The notes beneath the pieces are model-generated. The model was not told where the DNA came from. It saw nothing but the letters and a program-made list of their open reading frames with translations, and made no database searches. The translations under genes and the position numbers were made by a program. Shown one piece after another: positions 1 to 4,792 of a DNA stretch of 6,055 nt (its first letter is position 1; each line of letters starts with the position of its first letter). The DNA comes from Bacteroidota bacterium (GTDB taxonomy: Bacteria > Bacteroidota > Ignavibacteria > Tepidaquicellales > Tepidaquicellaceae). The stretch covers positions 1 to 6,055 of the forward strand of contig DOWN01000075.1 in NCBI GenBank assembly GCA_003519545.1. The letters run 5' to 3'.

Positions 1-56
1 CAGGAGACTCCTGCGGGAGAGGTATTGTTTATTACATTAAAAATTTGTTGTATGAG

Positions 57-86
57 ATTCTTCTCCCGATAAATCGGGATCAGAAT
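57..86. repeat. Imperfect palindrome (ATTCT...TCCCGAT-AA-ATCGGGA...AGAAT)
   Basis: Inner arms TCCCGAT (64-70) and ATCGGGA (73-79) pair perfectly across a 2-nt gap. After a 2x2 mismatch, outer arms ATTCT (57-61) and AGAAT (82-86) also pair, giving about 12 bp in all. The flanks GAG...GAC extend a form (GATTCTTC, palindrome, AGAATGAC) that I recognise as a common intergenic repeat type in environmental Bacteroidota and relatives; that recognition is from memory. There is no T-run after it, so it is not a typical intrinsic terminator, although it could protect an mRNA end from an upstream gene outside the window. Confidence 0.6.
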
Positions 87-103
87 GACAAAGTCGAATT
101 TAC

Positions 104-140
104 ATTCGTGTAATTAGTTTAATTCGTGAAAATTCGTGGT
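104..140 (+). repeat. 37-bp ATTCGTG core repeat, left copy 1
   Basis: The copy is built from four 9-10-nt boxes starting with ATT (offsets 1, 10, 19, 29), three of them ATTCGTG and the second a variant ATTAGTT. It ends in CGTGGT and is followed by TTAAAGTTTTTTCG, the T-rich flank seen after most copies. It matches the copy at 217-253 at 33 of 37 positions, by my count. Confidence 0.85.
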
Positions 141-216
141 TAAAGTTTTTTCGTAGAAACCTGTCCCGACTTGGCGTGATTCGTGGACTGGTTTTTCAAA
201 TATTTTTAACGTTTTG

Positions 217-253
217 ATTTGTGCAATTAGTAAAATTCGTGAAAATTCGTGGT
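217..253 (+). repeat. 37-bp ATTCGTG core repeat, left copy 2
   Basis: This copy has the same four-box layout and orientation as the one at 104-140, starting 113 bp later. The differences are at offsets 4, 8, 16 and 17 only. It ends 99 bp before the symporter ATG. A degenerate fragment (GATTCGTGG, 178-186) lies between the two copies, so the linker may itself be decayed repeat. Confidence 0.85.
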
Positions 254-352
254 TGATGTTTTCTTCAATAAATTATTGTCAAAATAATATAAAATTTCAT
301 ATTTAGATTTAATAAAGCAATTAATTTACTTACTTTTGAAAAAATTTTCTAA

Positions 353-2119
353 ATGCAAACAATTGACTGGATAATAGTAGCAGTTTATTTTTTAGTTTCT
401 CTTGCTATAGGTCTTAAATTTTCTAAAAAAGCAAGCGGAAGCACCGAAGATTTTTTTCTTTCAGGCAGAAAACTTCCCTGGTGGTTAGCAGGCTTATCAA
501 TGGTTGCAACAACCTTTGCTGCCGATACTCCACTCGCAGTTACAGAACTCGTCGGAAAAAACGGTATCGCCGGAAACTGGCTCTGGTGGAATATGCTCAT
601 CGGAGGAATGTTAACCGTTTTCTTCTTTGCTCGGCTTTGGAGAAGAGCAAACATTTTAACTGATGTTGAATTTATTGAGTTAAGATATTCAGGAAAAGAA
701 GCATCTGTTCTCAGAGGTTTCAAAAGCATTTACCTCGGCGTTATTATGAACACAATCATTATGGGCTGGGTTAATCTCGCAATGATGAAAATTTTACTCG
801 GAATGTTTCCTGAATATGTAAATGAATCAAACGTTTTAATTTACATCGGTGCCTGTATGTTAATCACCGCTATTTATTCAGCAGTATCAGGTCTTTGGGG
901 CGTTGCAGTGACAGATGCCTTTCAGTTTGTATTAGCAATGGCAGGATGTATAATCTTATCTATTATAGTAATCAACGAACCCGCAATCGGCGGCGTTTCA
1001 GGATTGCAGGCAAAACTCCCAGACTGGGCATTGAGTTTCACACCCGTCATTTCAGGTGAATCCCCCGTTTCAGATACAGGCGGATTTCTTGCAATGACAA
1101 TCGCAACCTTTCTTGCATTCATAGGAATTCAATGGTGGGCATCTTGGTATCCCGGAGCAGAACCCGGCGGTGGCGGATACATTGCACAGAGAATGATGAG
1201 TGCCAAAGATGAAAAAAATTCTTTACTCGCTACATTATTTTTTCAGATAGCACATTATTGCATAAGACCTTGGCCCTGGATTATCGTGGGCTTATGTGCG
1301 ATTGTTTTATATCCTGACTTATCAATGAGTGACAAAGGAAACGGATTTGTAAAAGCGATGAATGATTACTTACCCGTTGGAGTTAAAGGTATGATGTTGG
1401 CTGCTTTTTTTGCCGCATATATGTCAACCATCGCAACTCACTTAAACTGGGGAACGTCTTATTTCATAAATGATTTATACAGAAGATTTCTCGCAAAAGG
1501 AAAAACCGAAAAACATTACGTTAACGTTTCAAAAATCGCGACAATTGTTTTTATGTTATTATCAGTTTTAGTTACAACTCAAATGAATAACATCTCAGAC
1601 GTTTGGGGCTTTGTAATTCAATGCGGAGCAGGGCTCGGACTTGTTTTAATTCTCAGATGGTATTGGTGGAGAGTTAACGCCGTAAGTGAAATCGTCGCCA
1701 CAATAGTTCCGTTCATCGTTTATGGCATTATGTTCTTCGGAAATTTCGACGTTACATTTCCAAACACATTATATATAATAGTCCCAATCACAACAATTGT
1801 ATGGATAGCAGCGACCTATCTTTCAAAACCCGTTGAAGAAAATAAACTTCTCGAGTTTTATAAACGCGTACATCCCGGAGGTATCGGCTGGAAACGGTTC
1901 AGAAAAATCGCACCTGAAATTGAGCAAGATAAAGGTTACGGATATTTATTCCTCGACTGGGCAATGGGAATTTTAATGGTGTATATGTTTTTATTCGGAA
2001 TGGGAAAAATTATTTTCGGAGAATTTTTATCCGGATTATTATTCATCGCTATCGGACTTCTCGCAGGCGGCATAATCTTCTGGAGTTTTAATAAAATCGG
2101 TTGGGAAAAGTTAAGATAA
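353..2119 (+). CDS. Sodium:solute symporter (SSS family)
   Basis: This is a predicted inner-membrane carrier that takes up a solute with Na+; the substrate cannot be read from the sequence. It has 588 residues with many hydrophobic segments, roughly 13-15 membrane spans. Family marks include FFLSGRKLPWWLAGLSM (34-50), EFIELRYSGK in the loop after the third span (106-115), and MSTIATHLNWG (357-367). The last resembles the AAVMST stretch of PutP, whose Ser-Thr pair helps bind Na+, so S358-T359 are the likely equivalents. A Gly-rich loop GAEPGGGGYIAQR (268-280) followed by HYCIRPWPW marks a subfamily I associate with Bacteroidota and Planctomycetes. The ATG fits the family N-terminus (MxxxDWxIVxxYF) although no Shine-Dalgarno is present. 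The stop lies in a 10-bp tandem repeat. ftsX follows after 25 bp, so cotranscription is likely. Family assignment is firm; substrate is unknown. Confidence 0.93.
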   Translation: MQTIDWIIVAVYFLVSLAIGLKFSKKASGSTEDFFLSGRKLPWWLAGLSMVATTFAADTPLAVTELVGKNGIAGNWLWWNMLIGGMLTVFFFARLWRRANILTDVEFIELRYSGKEASVLRGFKSIYLGVIMNTIIMGWVNLAMMKILLGMFPEYVNESNVLIYIGACMLITAIYSAVSGLWGVAVTDAFQFVLAMAGCIILSIIVINEPAIGGVSGLQAKLPDWALSFTPVISGESPVSDTGGFLAMTIATFLAFIGIQWWASWYPGAEPGGGGYIAQRMMSAKDEKNSLLATLFFQIAHYCIRPWPWIIVGLCAIVLYPDLSMSDKGNGFVKAMNDYLPVGVKGMMLAAFFAAYMSTIATHLNWGTSYFINDLYRRFLAKGKTEKHYVNVSKIATIVFMLLSVLVTTQMNNISDVWGFVIQCGAGLGLVLILRWYWWRVNAVSEIVATIVPFIVYGIMFFGNFDVTFPNTLYIIVPITTIVWIAATYLSKPVEENKLLEFYKRVHPGGIGWKRFRKIAPEIEQDKGYGYLFLDWAMGILMVYMFLFGMGKIIFGEFLSGLLFIAIGLLAGGIIFWSFNKIGWEKLR

Positions 2120-2144
2120 ATTAAGATAAACTAAGATAAACTAA
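2111..2144 (+). repeat. 10-bp tandem repeat (TTAAGATAAA x3 plus CTAA)
   Basis: There are three consecutive 10-mers at 2111-2120, 2121-2130 and 2131-2140, the third with C for T at its first base, then a partial fourth (CTAA). The first copy encodes the last two residues and stop codon of the symporter. The remainder fills the gap to the ftsX TTG at 2145. Each unit contains TAA. Gain or loss of a unit would change the symporter-ftsX spacing without altering either protein. Confidence 0.85.
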
Positions 2145-3008
2145 TTGAAGTTAAATATAAAATATATCATCAAAGAATCCCTCAGATCATTAAGTGCGGC
2201 AAAGTTATCCACATTCGCTTCAATTCTCACGATAACAATTTCACTTATACTCATTACTTTATATTACACCATCTCTATCGAATCCGGTAACATAATTAAA
2301 AACGTAAAAGACAAAGTTGAAATTGAATTTTATCTTTCAGATGAAATTTCACAAAGCGGACTTGACTCACTCAAAGAAGATATAAAACGCACAGCCGGAG
2401 TGAAAAGCATCAAACACATTACCAAAGATGAAGCACTGAGAATTTTTGAAGAAGAGAACGGCAGCGAAATGATAGATATACTCGAGTTCAATCCCCTGCC
2501 CGCATCGATTAGAATTAATTTATATGACGAATATAAATCAAAAGATAAAATTGAAAAAATCAGCGAAACCTTTGTAAAGAACCCATACATTACCGAAGTC
2601 GCTTACCCAAAAAAAATGGTTGAGATTATCGAATCAAATTCCTCATCATTTTTATTTTACAATCTTATAATTTTAATCGTAGTAATTCTCGCATCAATAT
2701 TTTTAGTCTCAAACACAATCAGACTAGTGATAGCCGCAAAACGAAAAAACATCGAAATAAAAAAATTACTCGGAGCAACAAAAGGACTGATACAAACACC
2801 ATTCCTTATAGACGGAGTAATCCAGGGATTAGTCGGAAGTTTATTATTCATATTAGTAATGATAATTTTCAGATTGATTTTACAAACCACATATTCAGAA
2901 CTTACACTGAACATTTTAAATGTAAATTATTTTTTTGTTATCGGCACGGGAATTTTATTAGGACTTACAGGAAGTTATATTTCAATAAAAAGATTTTTAC
3001 TAAATTAA
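2145..3008 (+). CDS. ftsX: Cell division protein FtsX (permease-like, TTG start)
   Basis: FtsX is the membrane half of the FtsEX complex, which couples ATP hydrolysis by FtsE to activation of peptidoglycan hydrolases at the division septum. The 287 residues show the family layout: a short cytoplasmic N-terminus with KESLRSL...KLSTFASI (10-27), a first span at about 24-44, and an extracytoplasmic domain at about 46-167 containing the conserved NPLPASI (116-122). A second span follows at about 170-192, then a basic cytoplasmic loop with [21 protein letters not shown] (204-224, highly typical), a third span at about 225-247 and a fourth at about 262-280. Translation must begin at TTG 2145: TAA (2142-2144) is directly upstream in frame and the next in-frame Met is residue 109. 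No Shine-Dalgarno is visible. ftsE is not adjacent, as is usual in Bacteroidota. The bcp gene starts 8 bp after the stop. Confidence 0.93.
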   Translation: MKLNIKYIIKESLRSLSAAKLSTFASILTITISLILITLYYTISIESGNIIKNVKDKVEIEFYLSDEISQSGLDSLKEDIKRTAGVKSIKHITKDEALRIFEEENGSEMIDILEFNPLPASIRINLYDEYKSKDKIEKISETFVKNPYITEVAYPKKMVEIIESNSSSFLFYNLIILIVVILASIFLVSNTIRLVIAAKRKNIEIKKLLGATKGLIQTPFLIDGVIQGLVGSLLFILVMIIFRLILQTTYSELTLNILNVNYFFVIGTGILLGLTGSYISIKRFLLN

Positions 3009-3016
3009 ATTTACAA

Positions 3017-3469
3017 ATGTTAAAACCCGGAGACAAAGCACCTGACTTCAATTTACCGGCAGACGACGGAAAGACATACAGTCTGAAAGATTTCAAAGGT
3101 AAAAAATTAATATTATATTTTTATCCAAAAGATGATACAGACGGCTGCACAAAAGAAGCCTGTGCATTCAGAGATAATATAAAAAAATTCGAAAGTAAAA
3201 ATACAGTCGTTATCGGCGTTAGCAAAGATGATATTAACTCACACAAAAAATTCAGAGATAAATATAAACTAAACTTCCCACTTATCTCCGATGAGAACTT
3301 GGATATATTAAAAAAATACGGAGTATGGCAAGAGAAGTCAATGTTCGGAAATAAATATATGGGAATCGTGCGAACAACATATTTGATAAACGAAAAAGGC
3401 ATCATAGAAAAAATTTGGGAAAAAGTAAAAGTTCCCGGACACATAGAAAAATTGCTTAAGGAAATTTAA
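3017..3469 (+). CDS. bcp: Thiol peroxidase Bcp/PrxQ (peroxiredoxin)
   Basis: This cytoplasmic peroxiredoxin reduces H2O2 and organic or lipid hydroperoxides, with thioredoxin as the usual electron donor. Its 150 residues are the normal family length. The thioredoxin-like fold starts with [18 protein letters not shown] (2-19). The active site is [20 protein letters not shown] (34-53): C44 is the peroxidatic cysteine and C49, five residues later, is the resolving cysteine of the 2-Cys PrxQ type. R119 in GIVRTTYLI is the conserved active-site arginine, and T41 the conserved threonine. One oddity is D42, where the family normally has Pro (TPGC). The start has no Shine-Dalgarno but gives the standard N-terminus. 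It lies 8 bp after ftsX, so it is probably the last gene of the symporter-ftsX-bcp unit. Confidence 0.95.
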   Translation: MLKPGDKAPDFNLPADDGKTYSLKDFKGKKLILYFYPKDDTDGCTKEACAFRDNIKKFESKNTVVIGVSKDDINSHKKFRDKYKLNFPLISDENLDILKKYGVWQEKSMFGNKYMGIVRTTYLINEKGIIEKIWEKVKVPGHIEKLLKEI

Positions 3470-3500
3470 ACAAAATATTCTTTCAAATAAATTTTTTTTT
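3458..3500 (+). terminator. Weak candidate terminator at the bcp stop codon
   Basis: Arms AAATTTA (3462-3468) and TAAATTT (3488-3494) are complementary, extendable outward by two G-U and two A-U pairs. A run of nine T (3492-3500) follows. The arm overlaps the stop codon, the loop is 19 nt and the stem has almost no G-C, so it would be a poor hairpin. The T-run and position at the end of the gene are the main support. Confidence 0.35.
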
Positions 3501-3548
3501 AATTTGTGTAATTAGTTAATTATTTAAAATTTTTGTGTTATAGTTTTT
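3501..3548 (+). repeat. Decayed copy of the ATTCGTG core at the left edge of the array
   Basis: ATTTGTGTAATTAGTTAAT (3502-3520) matches the first half of the core. The second half is degraded to TTTTTGTGTT, followed by TAGTTTTT, the equivalent of the T-rich flank. Its start is only 79 bp before the next core (3581), so part of a unit seems lost. Confidence 0.5.
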
Positions 3549-3911
3549 GTTCTGTTCCGATGTATCTTTTAGCAGCAATCATTTGTGAAATTCGCATAAT
3601 TCGTGTTAATTCGTGGTGAAGCCTTTTTTCGTGGTGAAGCCTTTTTTTGTTCTTTGTTTTTTCTCGTTCTGTTCCGATGTATCTTTTAGCAGCAATCATT
3701 TGTGTAATTCGTTTAATTCGTGTTAATTCGTGGTGAAACTTTTTCGTGGTGAAGCCTTTTTTCGTTCATTGTTTTTTCTCGTTCTGTTCCGATGTATCTT
3801 TTAGCAGCAATCATTTGTGTAATTCGTTTAATTCGTGTTAATTCGTGGTGAAACTTTTTCGTGGTGAAGCCATTTTTCGTGCTGATCCCATTTCGTTCTT
3901 TGTTTTTTCTC
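3549..3911 (+). repeat. Tandem array, three near-identical units of 117, 115 and 131 bp
   Basis: The units begin at 3549, 3666 and 3781, each with GTTCTGTTCCGATG and continuing with TATCTTTTAGCAGCAATCA. The first 39 bases are identical in all three. Units two and three are identical over 91 bases (3666-3756 and 3781-3871), which points to recent duplication. Each holds a 37-bp core (3581-3617, 3698-3734, 3813-3849) and then a doubled CGTGGTGAAGC-T(n) motif, most clearly at 3613-3647 with an 18-bp period. All units end with TTGTTTTTTCTC. Unit three carries an extra piece around GTGCTGATCCCA (3879-3890), explaining its greater length. Confidence 0.93.
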
Positions 3912-4008
3912 GTTTTGTTTAGTTGCAATTTTCATACGCAATGATTTGTGAAATTCGATTAATTCGTGAAAATTCGTGGTGATGCTTTTTTAAGTTCTTG
4001 GTTTTTCC
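3912..4008 (+). repeat. Diverged fourth unit of the array with core at 3944-3980
   Basis: The first part (GTTTTGTTTAGTTGCAATTTT) is only loosely like the other units. The core at 3944-3980 is well kept and closer in detail (GAAAATTCGTGGT ending) to the two left-hand copies at 104 and 217 than to its neighbours. It ends with TGATGCTTTTTT, also like the flank of the copy at 217. The core ends 114 bp before the aquaporin ATG. Confidence 0.75.
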
Positions 4009-4011
4009 GGC

Positions 4012-4038
4012 TTTACACTTTTACATTTTATTTACAAT
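4012..4038 (+). promoter_or_regulatory. Weak candidate promoter for the aquaporin gene
   Basis: TTTACA (4012-4017) and TACAAT (4033-4038) resemble -35 and -10 boxes, but the spacer is 15 bp, shorter than usual. This would give a leader of about 45-50 nt. In such AT-rich DNA the match is easily chance, and if the host is a Bacteroidota its main sigma factor prefers TTTG / TAnnTTTG boxes, which I do not find clearly here. Confidence 0.25.
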
Positions 4039-4084
4039 AAAAATTTATTTTTAGGTTAATTAACAACCAAAAACAAAAACCATC

Positions 4085-4090
4085 AGGAGG
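4085..4090 (+). promoter_or_regulatory. Ribosome binding site AGGAGG of the aquaporin gene
   Basis: This is a perfect Shine-Dalgarno hexamer, 4 nt before the ATG at 4095. It fixes the start codon. No other main gene in the window has a comparable site: the 20 bases before the symporter, ftsX, bcp and the GNAT gene are A/T-rich without GGAG or AGGA. Confidence 0.85.
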
Positions 4091-4094
4091 AAAA

Positions 4095-4733
4095 ATGAAC
4101 AAATACATAACAGAATTTTTAGGTACATTCTTTTTAGTTTTAACAATCGGTATGGCGGTGATAGACGCACCAAACTCCCCTGCCGTACCAGCGGGAACAG
4201 CACCAATCGCTATTGGAGCAATACTTATGGTAATGATTTACGCCGGCGGACACATCTCCGGAGCACATTATAATCCCGCAGTTACAGTCGCAGTCTGGAT
4301 GAGAGGAAAATGCGAAGTAAAAGACGTCGTGCCATATATGGTCTCTCAGATAGCAGGAGCATTGCTCGCATGCCTTGTAATTCAATACTTCAAAGCAGGA
4401 GCAGTCATCACACCCATCGCACATAATGCCACAGCAAGCCTACTCGTAGAAGTCCTCTTCACATTCGCATTGGTATATGTCGTCTTAAACACAGCAACAG
4501 TAGATAGCAAATCAGGAAACTCATTTTACGGACTCGCAATCGGCTTCACAGTCACAGCAGGAGCATACGCCGTCGGATCCATCTCAGGCGGAGCATTCAA
4601 TCCCGCAGTCGCTATCGGAATTTCATTCTTAGGACTAAGCTCATGGGGAGACATCTGGATTTATTTAGTAGGAAATTTAGTCGGAGCAGTATTAGCAGCA
4701 GTAGTATTCAAAATGCAAAACAAAGAAGAATAA
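4095..4733 (+). CDS. Aquaporin / MIP-family channel with unusual selectivity filter
   Basis: This is a membrane channel of the major intrinsic protein family, passing water or small neutral solutes. Its 212 residues are slightly short for the family (AqpZ is about 230). It has six predicted spans and both half-helix motifs: SGAHYNPAV (NPA at 60-62) and SGGAFNPAV (NPA at 169-171). The N-terminus (YITEFLGTFFLVL, 4-16) has the conserved first-helix Glu (E7), and a second one occurs at E119 in the repeat half. By ungapped alignment to E. coli AqpZ around each NPA, the four filter positions (F43, H174, T183, R189) become I40, A157, G166 and V172. The arginine after the second NPA is therefore absent and no aromatic remains, suggesting a wider, more hydrophobic pore; substrate is uncertain, so no gene symbol is given. 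It appears to be monocistronic, with its own ribosome site and a terminator 10 bp downstream. Confidence 0.93.
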   Translation: MNKYITEFLGTFFLVLTIGMAVIDAPNSPAVPAGTAPIAIGAILMVMIYAGGHISGAHYNPAVTVAVWMRGKCEVKDVVPYMVSQIAGALLACLVIQYFKAGAVITPIAHNATASLLVEVLFTFALVYVVLNTATVDSKSGNSFYGLAIGFTVTAGAYAVGSISGGAFNPAVAIGISFLGLSSWGDIWIYLVGNLVGAVLAAVVFKMQNKEE

Positions 4734-4743
4734 AATAATTTCA

Positions 4744-4779
4744 CAGGGCAGATGACACCACATTTGCCCTGACCTTTTT
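4744..4779 (+). terminator. Intrinsic terminator after the aquaporin gene
   Basis: An 11-bp stem pairs CAGGGCAGATG (4744-4754) with CATTTGCCCTG (4761-4771) with a single G-U wobble and a 6-nt loop. TTTTT (4775-4779) follows three bases later. It starts 10 bp after the stop codon and stands out as a G-C-rich block in AT-rich DNA. It should separate the aquaporin transcript from the next gene, whose ATG is only 13 bp past the T-run. Confidence 0.92.
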
Positions 4780-4792
4780 AAAAAACAAAAAT

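Larger units (their letters stand above)
1..352. other. Non-coding leader with palindromes and two ATTCGTG-type repeats
   Basis: I see no credible gene in these 352 bases. From the left edge there is a short perfect inverted repeat (CAGGAG-A-CTCCTG, 1-13), an imperfect palindrome at 57-86, and two copies of the 37-bp core repeat at 104-140 and 217-253. The last 99 bases before the symporter start are very AT-rich. They contain small arms ATTATT / AATAAT (272-277 and 283-288) and a TTGTCA (276-281) with TATTTA 18 bp later, which could be a promoter but is too weak to call in DNA of this composition. No Shine-Dalgarno sequence precedes the ATG at 353. Confidence 0.7.
3470..4094. other. 625-bp intergenic region dominated by a repeat array
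   Basis: There is no credible gene here. About 3501-4000 is a tandem array with a period of about 115 bp, strongly T- and G-rich on the + strand. The remaining 90 bases (4005-4094) are the aquaporin leader. A 71-codon frame on the - strand (3713-3928) is just the repeat read backwards and repeats itself internally, so I do not call it a gene. Confidence 0.75.

Noticed and set aside
156..197. Hairpin GAAACC ... GGTTTTTC with T-run, possible terminator
   Set aside because: Only 5-6 bp pair across a loop of about 28 nt, and no gene end is visible upstream within the window.
272..305. Operator and promoter for the symporter (ATTATT / AATAAT arms, TTGTCA with TATTTA)
   Set aside because: Both are short A/T-only or near-chance matches in very AT-rich DNA, with non-ideal spacing. 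They are not enough to call a site.
385..729. 114-codon frame on the - strand within the symporter gene
   Set aside because: It is a shadow of a gene with clear family motifs on the + strand and shows no recognisable domain. The same applies to the - strand frames at 922-1122, 2330-2590, 2657-2914, 3121-3444, 4140-4424, 4899-5226 and 5234-5458, and to the + frame at 481-663.
3713..3928. 71-codon open frame on the - strand inside the repeat array
   Set aside because: It is the tandem repeat read backwards: its protein has the same segment (HHEKVSPRINT / FHHELTRI) repeated, has no start context, and changes with the repeat units. Such frames are a common annotation artefact.
3501..4008. CRISPR array, because of regularly spaced 37-bp repeats
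   Set aside because: The linkers are themselves near-identical copies of 78-94 bp instead of unique spacers, the cores vary, and there is no cas gene in the window.
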